DNA of 64,000 bases from Marinomonas sp. IMCC 4694 (GTDB lineage: Bacteria; Pseudomonadota; Gammaproteobacteria; Pseudomonadales; Marinomonadaceae), in assembly GCF_008122525.1 (NCBI RefSeq), contig NZ_VSRV01000001.1:124001-188000 (forward strand). Direction: 5' to 3'. Both the position numbers and the translations under genes were made by a program. This document shows, in pieces, positions 24,756-34,472 of this stretch. The notes below the pieces were generated by a model that had not been told where the DNA came from, ran no database searches, and saw only the letters and a program-made list of their open reading frames with translations. Within the stretch, counting starts at the first letter, position 1. Each line of letters begins with the position of its first letter.

Positions 24756-27700
24756 ATGACACAGCTGACTTCAAACTTCTCTTTCTTAAAAGAGCACGAC
24801 CCGCTTTTCGTTGAGTTGGCTTCCTCAGCAGAACGCGCTTTCGTTGGCGACCCAAACACCACCTTGCTGAAATTGCGTCAATTGGGCGAGGCCTTAGCCC
24901 AGCATATTGCGGTACTGGCAGGCATTCCCTTCGATGAGCAAACCTCACAAGCGGATCTGCTCTATAAAATACACCGTGAATTGAAGTTAGAGCCGGTAGT
25001 ACGAGAGCTGTTTCACACCTTGCGCATTGAAGGCAATAAAGCCAACCACCAATTCAAAACCAAGCACAAAGAAGCCATTAGCGGCTTGGTTGTCGCGCGC
25101 AAATTAACCATCTGGTTCCATCAATCTTTTGGCGAAGCGGGAGTCAAATTCAAGCCTGGCCCTTTCGTTGCCCCGACAGACCCCAGTGAGCAGCTACGAA
25201 AACTGCAAGGTGACATTGCTCAGTTAAAAAATGATCTGCAACAGGCCAATCTTGATCTGGATTCCAGCCAGCAACTCAATGAGCTGGTGGCCAAAGAAAA
25301 AGACGAATACGAAGCGCTGGCTCATGCGATGGATGAAGAATCCCGCGCATTGGCTGAGCAAGCCGCGGCACATGAACAGGCATTTACGCAACAGCAGCGA
25401 GATTACGAAGCCAAAATTCAGGCACTTCAAGCTCAGCTGGCCAGCCAAGATGACACCACACAAGCAACTCAACGTCAGCAATTAAACACCAATACGCAGG
25501 CCGCCACGCAACACATAGTGTTAGACGAAGCGTTAACCCGTATCTTGATTGACCAACAACTCACCGAAGCGGGTTGGATGGCAGACAGCGAAGCCTTCAC
25601 CTTCCGCAATGGCACCAGACCCGAAAAAGGCAAAAACATCGCCATTGCTGAGTGGCCCACAGAATCTAATGGCGTCGCTTTAAAAAAAGAAATGGGCCGA
25701 GCCGATTATGTGCTGTTTGCCGGTTTAACGCCCATCGCTGTGGTCGAAGCGAAAAAAGAAAACACCAATGTCGCCGGTAAGATTTCCCAAGCAGAACGTT
25801 ACAGCAAAGCTCTAAACGTCTTACCACCCATGCAAGGCGCCTGGGAGTTGGCCGGCATGACAGTCGCCTGGCCCGATGAAAACGAGGGCCATTACAAGGT
25901 GCCTTTTGTCTATTCCTGCAACGGTCGCCCTTATGTGCCCCAGTTAGCGGAACAATCCGGCACTTGGTTTCGTGATGTGCGCGATTTTGCCAACATTAAG
26001 CGCGCACTGCCGGGCTTTTATACGCCGGTCGGCTTGCTCGATCTGCTCAAACGCAGCAAAGAGGCGGCCGAGCAAACACTCAAAGCGGAACCATTCGGCT
26101 ACTTAAAAGTGCGTGATTATCAGCAAAAAGCCATAGTGGCCGTTGAAAATGCACTCTCCCGTGAAGTGCGCAGTGCCTTGCTGGCGATGGCAACAGGCAC
26201 CGGTAAAACACGCACCATCATTGGCTTAATGTATCGCTTTTTAAAAACGGAACGTTTTAAGCGCATCTTGTTTTTGGTGGATCGTACCGCATTGGGGCAA
26301 CAAGCCATCGATGCCTTTAACGAAGCGCCCCTTGAGCAAAATCACACCCTATCTAAAATCTACAACGTGGCAGAGCTTGGGGATATGACAACGGCGGCGG
26401 AAACTCGTGTTCAGGTAGCCACTGTACAAGCCATGGTGAAGCGCATTTTTATGAGCGACACCCCGCCGCCCGTCGACCAATTTGATTGCATTATTATCGA
26501 CGAAGCACACCGCGGCTACACACTCGACCAAGACATGACAGAAGGGGAAATAGCCACGCGCGATGCCAGCCAATACCTGTCCAGTTACCGTCGTGTATTG
26601 GAGTACTTTGATGCGGTCAAAGTGGCATTAACCGCCACCCCCGCCAAACACACCAGCGACATTTTTGGCAAACCCGTTTACACCTACTCTTATCGCGAAG
26701 CCGTGGCGGACGACTGGCTGATCGACCACGAGCCGCCCATTCGTTATGAAACCCTACTGACTCAACAAGGCATCAACTTTGCCAAAGGCGATCAAGTCAG
26801 TGCGATCAACACGCAAACCGGCGAAGTGCAAAGTGCCGAATTAGACGACGAGCTAAGCTTTGACGTAGATGCGTTTAACCGACGAGTCATTAACGAAAAT
26901 TTCAACCGCGTTATCTGTGAGCAGTTAGTACAGGAGCTAGACCCGTTTGGCGACGAAAAAACACTTATCTTTTGTGCCACCGACTTACACGCCGACATGG
27001 TCAAGCGGTTGTTAGATGAAGCCTTTAAAGACCTCTATAACGGCGAGTATAACCAAGCCGCGGTCGCCAAGATTACCGGCCAAAGTGACAAAGTTGACCA
27101 ACTGATCCGCCAATACAAAAACGAACGCTACCCGAACATTGCCATCACGGTGGACTTGCTGACCACCGGCATCGATGTGCCTACCATTTGTAATCTGGTC
27201 TTTATGCGTCGCGTAAAATCACGGATTTTATACGAGCAAATGATCGGCCGTGCGACTCGTCGCTGCGATGAAATCGGCAAAACGGTCTTCCGTATTTACG
27301 ACCCTGTCGACATTTACGCCGCCCTTGCCGATGTGAATACCATGAAGCCTCTGGTGAGAGATCCGAACATTACATTGGAGCAATTGGTTGGTGAAATGAC
27401 GAATCCAGAGCAGTTAGAGCGGTCGCTAAACGCCCCTGGAGATACGCCTGAACAAAGCCACGCCGATGTGGTGCTGAGTCAACTCAGCCAGAAGGTGATG
27501 CGAGTACTGCGTAAAGCCGAGAAAAAAGCCGAAAACAAACCGGCACTCAAGCAAAAACTTGGTGAACTACAAGAATTATGGGGCATTGAACCCAAAAGCC
27601 TGCACAAACACCTAAACGCGCTAGGCCCTAAGTCAGCCGCGACCTTTATCAACCAGCACAGTGGCTTATTGAACCAATTAGCCGACGTGAACCGCTTGCT

Positions 27701-28286
27701 AGGCAGTGATCGTCAACCGGTGATTTCTGAACATCACGACGAGATCAAAGAACGCACCCAAAGTTACGGCGAACACCAAAAACCGCAAGACTACCTAGAC
27801 AGTTTCAATCAGTTTATTAAAGCACAACTGAACCAAAATACGGCACTTTCAGTTGTAGTCAAAAGGCCTAGGGACTTAACTCGTGAACAGTTGAAAGCTA
27901 TCACACTCCTTCTCGATGGAGCTGGTTATTCAAATGTGAGCCTTCAGGCTGCGGTTCGTAAGCAAACAAATCAAGATATTGCAGCTAAGATAGTGGGACA
28001 TATTCGTCGTGCTGCATTAGGTGAGCCTCTAATTCCATTTGAGCAACGAGTCGCGCAAGCCATGCAACGCATTTACCAAAGTCACAACTGGCTGCCAACA
28101 CAACGAAAATGGCTAGAGCGCCTAGCCAAACAACTGGTACACGAAGTGATTATTGATAGAGAATTTGTTAATAGTCGTTTTTCTGATTACGGTGGAGCTA
28201 AACAGTTTGATAAAATATTGGGCAATCAACTGGATAGCGTACTGGATGAACTTAGTGACGCTATTTGGCCACAGAAAAGTGCTTAG
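24756..28286 (+). CDS. hsdR: Type I restriction enzyme, R subunit (EcoEI/EcoAI-like)
   Basis: A 1176-residue motor and nuclease subunit. Residues 1-125 look like DUF4145, followed by a charged coiled-coil (about 150-250), an N-terminal nuclease region with ADYVLFAGLTPIAVVEAKKE (D...ExK, near 320-335), then superfamily 2 helicase motifs: ATGTGKT near 478-484, DEAH near 580, LTATPA, and ATRRCDE near 835. The C-terminal part matches the EcoEI_R_C type. It should translocate DNA with ATP and cleave unmodified DNA with HsdM and HsdS. First gene of island 1; the next gene is Abi-like instead of hsdM. Confidence 0.93.
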   Translation: MTQLTSNFSFLKEHDPLFVELASSAERAFVGDPNTTLLKLRQLGEALAQHIAVLAGIPFDEQTSQADLLYKIHRELKLEPVVRELFHTLRIEGNKANHQFKTKHKEAISGLVVARKLTIWFHQSFGEAGVKFKPGPFVAPTDPSEQLRKLQGDIAQLKNDLQQANLDLDSSQQLNELVAKEKDEYEALAHAMDEESRALAEQAAAHEQAFTQQQRDYEAKIQALQAQLASQDDTTQATQRQQLNTNTQAATQHIVLDEALTRILIDQQLTEAGWMADSEAFTFRNGTRPEKGKNIAIAEWPTESNGVALKKEMGRADYVLFAGLTPIAVVEAKKENTNVAGKISQAERYSKALNVLPPMQGAWELAGMTVAWPDENEGHYKVPFVYSCNGRPYVPQLAEQSGTWFRDVRDFANIKRALPGFYTPVGLLDLLKRSKEAAEQTLKAEPFGYLKVRDYQQKAIVAVENALSREVRSALLAMATGTGKTRTIIGLMYRFLKTERFKRILFLVDRTALGQQAIDAFNEAPLEQNHTLSKIYNVAELGDMTTAAETRVQVATVQAMVKRIFMSDTPPPVDQFDCIIIDEAHRGYTLDQDMTEGEIATRDASQYLSSYRRVLEYFDAVKVALTATPAKHTSDIFGKPVYTYSYREAVADDWLIDHEPPIRYETLLTQQGINFAKGDQVSAINTQTGEVQSAELDDELSFDVDAFNRRVINENFNRVICEQLVQELDPFGDEKTLIFCATDLHADMVKRLLDEAFKDLYNGEYNQAAVAKITGQSDKVDQLIRQYKNERYPNIAITVDLLTTGIDVPTICNLVFMRRVKSRILYEQMIGRATRRCDEIGKTVFRIYDPVDIYAALADVNTMKPLVRDPNITLEQLVGEMTNPEQLERSLNAPGDTPEQSHADVVLSQLSQKVMRVLRKAEKKAENKPALKQKLGELQELWGIEPKSLHKHLNALGPKSAATFINQHSGLLNQLADVNRLLGSDRQPVISEHHDEIKERTQSYGEHQKPQDYLDSFNQFIKAQLNQNTALSVVVKRPRDLTREQLKAITLLLDGAGYSNVSLQAAVRKQTNQDIAAKIVGHIRRAALGEPLIPFEQRVAQAMQRIYQSHNWLPTQRKWLERLAKQLVHEVIIDREFVNSRFSDYGGAKQFDKILGNQLDSVLDELSDAIWPQKSA

Positions 28287-28511
28287 AGTTGCCTCTATGA
28301 ACAATTCAAAAACACATAGATGCTTCAAGGAAAGTTTGAAAAATAGAAATCATTTCACCATTATTCGCCAAGGATCAGGCTTGATTAAGTTTACTTTACT
28401 ACCTATAATTTTGCGCAATACACCCGCCAAGCCTATGGTTCTTGTAACTACGCTCAAATCGTGCGGGTTTTTTATGCCTGCAATTTGCCTGAACAAAATC
28501 GAGAGAAGGCA

Positions 28512-29507
28512 ATGATAGCATTCAACAAACCTGCAATAACCCCTGAACAACAGCTTACTTTGTTAGAAAAACGCGGGCTGACTATTTTTAACCACTCCCG
28601 CGCGTTGGCATTTTTACGATCCGTGAGTTTCTTTCGTCTAACGCCCTATATGCGACCTTTTCAGGAGAATGCTCAGCATAATTTTATTGCCGGCACCTGC
28701 TTTCGTCAGTTGGTAGAAATATATGATTTTGATAGACGACTACGTTTATTAGTGATGGACGCCATTGAACGAGCGGAAGTCGCTATCCGTGGTCATATTA
28801 GCAATCATATGGGCACTGCCTATGGGAGTCATTGGTACCTTGAAGCAACCTATTTTAAAAACAGATCACAGCATGATCGTTTATTAAATGACATTCGCAG
28901 TAAGCAAGAAAATGAGCTTCGTGATTACCACAAAGAATGTGATCGAATAGATAAGCTCAAAACAGACGATGCCCGTAAAGCTAACTTGAAAAGCAAACGG
29001 CAACAAGAAAGCTACGCTAGGCATTATGCGTTAACCTACACAACTCCTGAACTCATACCTAATTGGGCTATGGTAGAAGACATCACCTTGGGTACGCTGT
29101 CCTATTTATACAAAAACCTCAGTAAAGACAGCGATAAAAAGCATATTGCTAGGGGATTAGGGCTAGAAGCCCCGTTACTTGAGTCTTGGCTGCATACCTT
29201 AACCACGGTGAGGAACCTATGCGCTCATCATAGCCGCCTTTGGAATCGAGAACTGGGCATTAAGCCGGCCGTGCCGAAAAGTAACCGAATTGCATGGCCA
29301 AACTATTTGAGAGAAGGCAGTGCAAGTTTGCATACCCGTGCAGCGGTGATTCTACCCATATTGCAACATTTTATGACTCATTGCGCGCCGCATGCCAGCT
29401 GGAAACAACGCTTAATTGAGCTCTTTAATGAGTTCCCGAATACACCTTTAACCCCTATGGGTTTGCCAAATGATTGGCAGTACGACCCATTTTGGCAAAA
29501 CACCTAA
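28512..29507 (+). CDS. Abi-like (AbiD/AbiF, Abi_2) abortive-infection protein
   Basis: A 331-residue protein of the Abi_2 family: KPAITPEQQLTLLEKRGLTI at the start, FFRLTPYMRPFQ, YDFDRRLRLLVMDAIERAEVAIR near residue 75-97, and a C-terminal TTVRNLCAHHSRLWNREL near 240. RNLCAH fits the R-x4-6-H signature of HEPN ribonucleases, so phage-triggered RNA cleavage is a plausible mode. It lies between hsdR and hsdM, and its stop is 11 bases before the hsdM start. The ATG at 28512 has GAAGG upstream. The 225 bases before it are AT-rich with a weak hairpin (ACCCGC/GCGGGT) and T run at about 28468. Confidence 0.85.
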   Translation: MIAFNKPAITPEQQLTLLEKRGLTIFNHSRALAFLRSVSFFRLTPYMRPFQENAQHNFIAGTCFRQLVEIYDFDRRLRLLVMDAIERAEVAIRGHISNHMGTAYGSHWYLEATYFKNRSQHDRLLNDIRSKQENELRDYHKECDRIDKLKTDDARKANLKSKRQQESYARHYALTYTTPELIPNWAMVEDITLGTLSYLYKNLSKDSDKKHIARGLGLEAPLLESWLHTLTTVRNLCAHHSRLWNRELGIKPAVPKSNRIAWPNYLREGSASLHTRAAVILPILQHFMTHCAPHASWKQRLIELFNEFPNTPLTPMGLPNDWQYDPFWQNT

Positions 29508-29517
29508 GAGACCTTTT

Positions 29518-31140
29518 ATGACCAACAACGACATCGTTCAAAAACTCTGGAATCTGTGCGACGTATTACGCGACGACGGGATTAATTACAGTGATTACGT
29601 AACAGAACTCGTGCTGCTGTTGTTTATAAAAATGGTGCATGAAAACACCGAAGCCGGCACGATTAAAAAGCACCCTTTGCCGGAAGGCTGCCGCTGGACC
29701 GACATCAGCGAGAAGTCGGGCATTAACTTATTAAACGATTACAAACGCATCCTGTTAAGCCTTTCCACGGGCAAAGACGCCGACGGCAATCTAGTGCATG
29801 ATGATCTATTGATCAGTGCGATTTACGCCGATGCGCAAACGCGTTTGCGTGAGCCGCGCCATTTAGAGCAAATGATCAAAACCCTCGACCACATTGACTG
29901 GTTCAGCGCCGCCAAAGATGGCCTTGGGGATTTGTACGAAGGCTTACTAGAGAAAAACGCCAGCGAGACGAAATCCGGTGCGGGCCAGTACTTTACTCCG
30001 CGCGCCCTAATCAACAGCATGGTGCGTTGCGTTAAGCCGCAAATTGGTGAAATCATACAAGACCCAGCGGTCGGCACGGCCGGTTTTCTCGTCGCCGCCG
30101 ACCAATACATGCGCGAGCAAACCGACGATTACATGGACTTAACGGCCAAAGAAGCCGAATTCCAGAAAAACCAAGCGTTTGTTGGCGTAGAACTGGTGCC
30201 CAATACGCGCCGTTTGGCCTTAATGAACTGCTTATTACACGGCATGGAAGGCGACGACGAAGGCGTGGTGCATTTGGGCAACGCCTTAGGTGACGCCGGT
30301 AAAGCGCTAAAATCGGCGGATATTATCCTTGCCAATCCGCCCTTTGGCACCAGTAAAGGCGGGGAAGCCAGCAACACCCGCGACGACCTCACCTACAAAA
30401 CCAGCAACAAACAGCTGGCGTTTTTGCAGCACATCTACCGCAACCTAAAACCCGGTGGCCGCGCCGCCGTGGTATTGCCAGACAACGTCTTGTTTGAAGC
30501 CGGCGTGGGCACCGACGTACGCCGCGACCTCATGGACAAATGCAACCTGCACACGATTTTGCGCCTGCCTACTGGAATTTTCTACGCACAAGGGGTGAAA
30601 ACCAATGTGCTGTTTTTTACCAAGGGATCGGCGGCCGACACGTTTCAGATGGAAAATTGCACCGAGAATGTCTGGGTGTACGACCTGCGCACCAACATGA
30701 CCAGCTTTGGTAAACGCACCCCCTTTGGCGACAACCATTTAGCGCCGTTTGAAGGGGTCTATGGCGAGAACGCCGACGGCATCAGCCCCCGCAACGAAGG
30801 GGAATACAGCTTCAATGTGCAGGACGCACGAGTGTCGCCAGAGGCAGGGATGCCGGAAGCGACGGGTGCGGAAGAGATTGCCGTAGACAAACAAGCGGCT
30901 GTGGAAAACGAAAACGTCGACGACGATCTACTAAAAAGCCGCTGGCGTTGCTTCAGCCGCGACTGGATACGAGACACCAAAGGCGACTCGCTGGACATCA
31001 GCTGGTTAAAAGACAAAGACAGCGTCGACGCCGCCGACTTACCCGAACCCAGCGTACTCGCCCGTGAAGCCAAAGACGAACTCGCGGCCGCCATGAGTGA
31101 GATTGATGAATTGTTGGCAGCGTTGGAAGGGGTGAATTAA
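29518..31140 (+). CDS. hsdM: Type I restriction-modification, M subunit (N6-adenine methyltransferase)
   Basis: A 540-residue methyltransferase. An N-terminal HsdM helical domain (NDIVQKLWNLCDVLRDDGIN...) is followed by the N6_Mtase fold: AGQYFTPRALINSMV near residue 158, the AdoMet motif QDPAVGTAGFL near 181-191, and the catalytic NPPF at 273-276. It methylates adenine in the target given by HsdS. The start MTNNDIVQ at 29518 is chosen from the family beginning; the upstream open frame overlaps the abi gene. Its stop TAA overlaps the hsdS ATG (TAATG), so the two are translationally coupled. Confidence 0.95.
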   Translation: MTNNDIVQKLWNLCDVLRDDGINYSDYVTELVLLLFIKMVHENTEAGTIKKHPLPEGCRWTDISEKSGINLLNDYKRILLSLSTGKDADGNLVHDDLLISAIYADAQTRLREPRHLEQMIKTLDHIDWFSAAKDGLGDLYEGLLEKNASETKSGAGQYFTPRALINSMVRCVKPQIGEIIQDPAVGTAGFLVAADQYMREQTDDYMDLTAKEAEFQKNQAFVGVELVPNTRRLALMNCLLHGMEGDDEGVVHLGNALGDAGKALKSADIILANPPFGTSKGGEASNTRDDLTYKTSNKQLAFLQHIYRNLKPGGRAAVVLPDNVLFEAGVGTDVRRDLMDKCNLHTILRLPTGIFYAQGVKTNVLFFTKGSAADTFQMENCTENVWVYDLRTNMTSFGKRTPFGDNHLAPFEGVYGENADGISPRNEGEYSFNVQDARVSPEAGMPEATGAEEIAVDKQAAVENENVDDDLLKSRWRCFSRDWIRDTKGDSLDISWLKDKDSVDAADLPEPSVLAREAKDELAAAMSEIDELLAALEGVN

Positions 31141-32564
31141 TGAGTGACGTTAATTTGCCGGAAGGATGGGCTAAAACTAAAGTAATTGATATCGCAGATA
31201 TTAACCCCAAAAAAATAGATGCTGACCCTGAGGTTTTATCTGGTTTTATTCCAATGTCACATGCTCCTACAGATTTTAACGGGGCTTTATTTTTTGATGA
31301 AAAACCATGGGGCGATATTAAAAAATCATACACGAACTTTAAAGACAATGATGTCATTGTTGCTAAGGTCACTCCATGTTTTGAGAATGGAAAAGCAGCC
31401 ATCGTTCAGGGTTTGCCAAATGGGATCGGTGCTGGGAGCTCTGAGTTTTATGTTATTCGTCCAGCTAATCAGGAAGTGTCGACACGTTTTCTATTTTCTA
31501 TTGTAAAGTCACATAAATTTTTACGGGAAGGTGCTGAAAATATGACTGGTGCTGTTGGCCTTCGTCGAGTTCCCCGTGCTTTTGTTGAAAACTTTGGAGT
31601 GCCACTCCCACCTCTCGCCGAGCAAAAAGTCATTGCCGATAAACTCGACACCTTGCTGGCACAGGTCGAAACCACCAAAGCCCGTCTCGAACGTATTCCC
31701 AACATCCTAAAAACCTTCCGCCAATCCGTCCTCGCCGCCGCTGTGAGTGGGAAATTGACGGAAGAGTGGCGAAGTAATACCAAGACCAAAACTACTCTTG
31801 AATTTATGGACTGGAAATGGGGCAATATACCATCTACATGGAAAGTTAAATTATTTCCTGAGCTAGTAGATAGCCGACTGGGAAAAATGCTGGATCAGGC
31901 AAAAAACACAGGGATACCTACCAAGTATATTGGGAATATTAATGTTCGTTGGTTTAGTATTGACTTAAATAAGACACAAGAAATATTGGTATCTGAGAAT
32001 GAGATTAAAGAGCTGTCTTTAAAGATTGGCGATGTTTTGATTTGTGAGGGTGGGGAGCCAGGAAGGTGTGCTATTTGGGATAATGATTTCGATGAGCCGA
32101 TTGTATTTCAAAAAGCATTACATAGAGCAAGAGTGAAAGTAGAAATCCTCCCTGAATGGCTGACGATGAATATTAAAAACGACTGTGACATGCTGACTAT
32201 GGAACAGCTATTCACTGGAACAACAATTAAACATCTGACAGGGAAAGCTCTCAAGAGGTATCCCATAAGAGTCCCTCCCCTCGAAGAGCAAACCCAAATC
32301 GTCCGCCGTGTTGAAGAGCTCTTTGCCTTTGCCGACGCCATCGAGCAAAAAGCCAATGCGGCTCTTGAGCGCGTCAACAATCTCACCCAATCCATCTTGG
32401 CCAAAGCCTTCCGCGGTGAACTCACGGCCGATTGGCGCGCGGCAAATCCTGAGTTAATCACCGGCGAGAACTCCGCCGACGCCTTGCTGGCAAAAATCAA
32501 AGCCGAACGTGAGGCGATGAAAAAACAGCCTAAGAAAAAAGCGGCGACAAGAAAAATCCAGTAG
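31140..32564 (+). CDS. hsdS: Type I restriction-modification, specificity subunit
   Basis: A 474-residue subunit with two target recognition domains (about residues 1-165 and 210-385), each followed by a conserved coiled-coil spacer: LPPLAEQKVIADKLDTLLAQVETTKARL near 160 and VPPLEEQTQIVRRVEELFAFADAIEQ near 380. The TRDs are lower in GC than the spacers, as expected for domains exchanged by recombination. It defines a bipartite target that cannot be predicted here. The C-terminus is lysine-rich (KKQPKKKAATRK). Last gene of island 1. Confidence 0.93.
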   Translation: MSDVNLPEGWAKTKVIDIADINPKKIDADPEVLSGFIPMSHAPTDFNGALFFDEKPWGDIKKSYTNFKDNDVIVAKVTPCFENGKAAIVQGLPNGIGAGSSEFYVIRPANQEVSTRFLFSIVKSHKFLREGAENMTGAVGLRRVPRAFVENFGVPLPPLAEQKVIADKLDTLLAQVETTKARLERIPNILKTFRQSVLAAAVSGKLTEEWRSNTKTKTTLEFMDWKWGNIPSTWKVKLFPELVDSRLGKMLDQAKNTGIPTKYIGNINVRWFSIDLNKTQEILVSENEIKELSLKIGDVLICEGGEPGRCAIWDNDFDEPIVFQKALHRARVKVEILPEWLTMNIKNDCDMLTMEQLFTGTTIKHLTGKALKRYPIRVPPLEEQTQIVRRVEELFAFADAIEQKANAALERVNNLTQSILAKAFRGELTADWRAANPELITGENSADALLAKIKAEREAMKKQPKKKAATRKIQ

Positions 32565-32570
32565 GCATGA

Positions 32571-32590
32571 CCACGCTCCGCGTGGGAACA
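32571..32590. repeat. GTTCCCACGC-type palindromic repeat, partial copy 2
   Basis: CCACGCTCCGCGTGGGAACA, a half-intact copy of the palindrome at 34390-34418, located just before the right-hand direct repeat of island 1. Confidence 0.7.
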
Positions 32591-32598
32591 AAGAAACA

Positions 32599-32658
32599 AC
32601 CGTGGTATAAACACTTTATCAAAACGTCAAGGCTGCGGCTTTGGCGTTTCTTTTTGAC
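32599..32658. repeat. Direct repeat with terminator, right copy bracketing restriction island 1
   Basis: ACCGTGGTATAAACAC then a region closely similar to 24610-24674, again ending in a stem-loop (AAACGTCAAGG / TTTGGCGTTT) and CTTTTT. The internal loop is 5 bases shorter than in the left copy. It terminates hsdS. Confidence 0.85.
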
Positions 32659-32677
32659 TTGTTAAGGCAACCACATC

Positions 32678-33850
32678 GTGACGACTACACTTTCTTTGAC
32701 CTCCAAACTGCCCGCCACGGGCGTGACGATTTTCACTAAGATGTCGGCGCTGGCCAATGAAAAAGGGGCGATTAATGTATCCCAAGGTTTTCCAGATTTC
32801 CCGCCCGATCCACGCTTGCTAGAACGCGCTTCTCAGGCGCTGTTAACGGGCAATAATCAATATTCTCCGATGACGGGGCTGCCATTATTGCGGGAAGCGA
32901 TCGCGGGTTTGATAGCGCGTCATTATGGCCGCACTGTTCATGTTGCCGACGAAATCACCGTGACCAGCGGCGCGTCGGAAGCGATTTTCGATGCCATTAT
33001 GGCGCTGATCAAACCGGGCGACGAGGTGGTGTTGTTCGACCCCGCCTACGATTTGTACGAGCCGGCGGTGACCTTAGCTGGCGGTGTGTGCAAGCGGGTG
33101 ACCTTGGCGGCACCGAATTTTCGTCCGGATTGGCACGCATTCCGTGAAGTGCTGAGCGACAAAACGCGTTTGGTGTTGATCAACTCACCACACAACCCGA
33201 CCGGCAGCTGTTGGTTGGCAGACGATTTAGAGCAATTATGGCAAGCGGTTCAGCACTGTGATCTGTATGTGTTGTCGGACGAAGTGTACGAATTTATCCA
33301 GTTTAACGAAAAGGTGGTGAGCGTTCACAAACACCCAGAACTGGCTCTGCGCAGCATTGTGGTGTCGTCGTTTGGCAAAAGCTTTCATTTGACCGGCTGG
33401 AAAGTGGGTTACGTGGTTGCGCCCGCCAATATCACCGCAGAATTGCGCAAGGTTCATCAATACGTGACTTTTTGCACCGCGACGCCTTTGCAACAAGCCT
33501 TGGCGGAGCATTTGCTGGCCTTACCGGAAGAAAGCGCGGGGCTGGCGGGGTTTTATCGTCAAAAACGCGACTTACTGAGAAACGCCTTGGCAAACAGCCG
33601 GTTTCATTTATTGCCCTGCGATGGCACCTATTTTCAGCTATTGGACTACCGCGATATCAGCGATTTGGATGACGTGGCGTTTTGCGAATGGCTCATTGAT
33701 GAAATTGGCGTTGCGGCGATTCCGATCAGCGTGTTTTATCAAACACCGCCTGACAACCAGCGAGTGATTCGTTTGTGCTTCGCCAAAACAGACGACACCT
33801 TAGTCGAAGCGGCTCAGCGCTTGAGTGCGCTGTCGCCGAGTTTTTCCTAA
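32678..33850 (+). CDS. PLP-dependent aminotransferase, methionine aminotransferase (YbdL)-like
   Basis: A 390-residue class I/II aminotransferase. Recognisable are INVSQGFPDFPPDPRL, NQYSPMTGLPLLREAIAG, INSPHNPTGSCW (the Asn that contacts PLP), SDEVYEF and the PLP-lysine motif SSFGKSFHLTGWKVGY near residues 229-244. These match YbdL/kynurenine aminotransferase-like enzymes that transaminate methionine. The GTG start at 32678 has AAGG about 10 bases upstream. It probably followed the ene-reductase locus before island 1 was inserted. Confidence 0.88.
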   Translation: MTTTLSLTSKLPATGVTIFTKMSALANEKGAINVSQGFPDFPPDPRLLERASQALLTGNNQYSPMTGLPLLREAIAGLIARHYGRTVHVADEITVTSGASEAIFDAIMALIKPGDEVVLFDPAYDLYEPAVTLAGGVCKRVTLAAPNFRPDWHAFREVLSDKTRLVLINSPHNPTGSCWLADDLEQLWQAVQHCDLYVLSDEVYEFIQFNEKVVSVHKHPELALRSIVVSSFGKSFHLTGWKVGYVVAPANITAELRKVHQYVTFCTATPLQQALAEHLLALPEESAGLAGFYRQKRDLLRNALANSRFHLLPCDGTYFQLLDYRDISDLDDVAFCEWLIDEIGVAAIPISVFYQTPPDNQRVIRLCFAKTDDTLVEAAQRLSALSPSFS

Positions 33851-34261
33851 TCAGCTTGGCATGGTGTCAAAGGCGGGAATGTCTTCAATGTGCTCATCCC
33901 AGTTGGCTTTGCTGCCCATAAAAATGTGCGCTTGTGGCAACATGTCTACATCGGTATCCAAACAACCTGCTGGCACAGCGATCAGCCCACGGGTTTGGGT
34001 CGCGTCGGTCGGTACATTGGAGCCACAAATCGAGCAAAACGTGCGCGCAAAAAACGTGTCTTTAAGATGGTAAAAACTCAATGCGTCTTCGCCACTTAAC
34101 CACGTCAGCGTACCGCCCGGTGCAAACAAATTCGCGCAATGGTTACTGCCCGAGGTTTTACGACAGCGTGTGCAATGGCACAGAATAAAGCGTTTAAAGT
34201 CGCCTTCTACTTCAAATTTGACCGCGCCACATTGGCAAGATCCCGCGTGTGAATGGCTCAT
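33851..34261 (-). CDS. GFA-family (CENP-V/GFA) zinc protein
   Basis: A 136-residue protein with the zinc ligands of the Gfa fold: CQCGAVKFE near residues 9-17, CHCTRCRKTSGS near 34-45, and CSICGSN near 96-102. The family was named for glutathione-dependent formaldehyde activation, an activity not proven for most members. Convergent with the aminotransferase gene, whose stop it abuts. Confidence 0.87.
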   Translation of the reverse strand: MSHSHAGSCQCGAVKFEVEGDFKRFILCHCTRCRKTSGSNHCANLFAPGGTLTWLSGEDALSFYHLKDTFFARTFCSICGSNVPTDATQTRGLIAVPAGCLDTDVDMLPQAHIFMGSKANWDEHIEDIPAFDTMPS

Positions 34262-34389
34262 AATAAAGTGCTCTTTGTTATTAGATGCGTGTGATGACAG
34301 GGCAGTGCTTCATGCTTGATGGAGGATAGTAAAGCCTATGCAGCCATAAAAAAAGGGATCAATACGTTTTGAAGTGACACAAGAAGTGG

Positions 34390-34418
34390 CTCGTTCCCAC
34401 ACTCCGCGTGGGAACGAG
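34390..34418. repeat. GTTCCCACGC-type palindromic repeat, complete copy 3
   Basis: CTCGTTCCCAC and GTGGGAACGAG are perfect 11-base arms with a 7-base loop. It lies between GFA and the sensor kinase genes. Related copies are at 23366 and 32571. Confidence 0.85.
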
Positions 34419-34472
34419 GAATTGAATAAAGGATTACAGCGAAAATTCAGAAGACGGTTTCACTCGTTTACC

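Noticed and set aside
28153..28515. Open frame between hsdR and abi
   Set aside because: It starts inside hsdR in another frame and has no family features or ribosome binding site.
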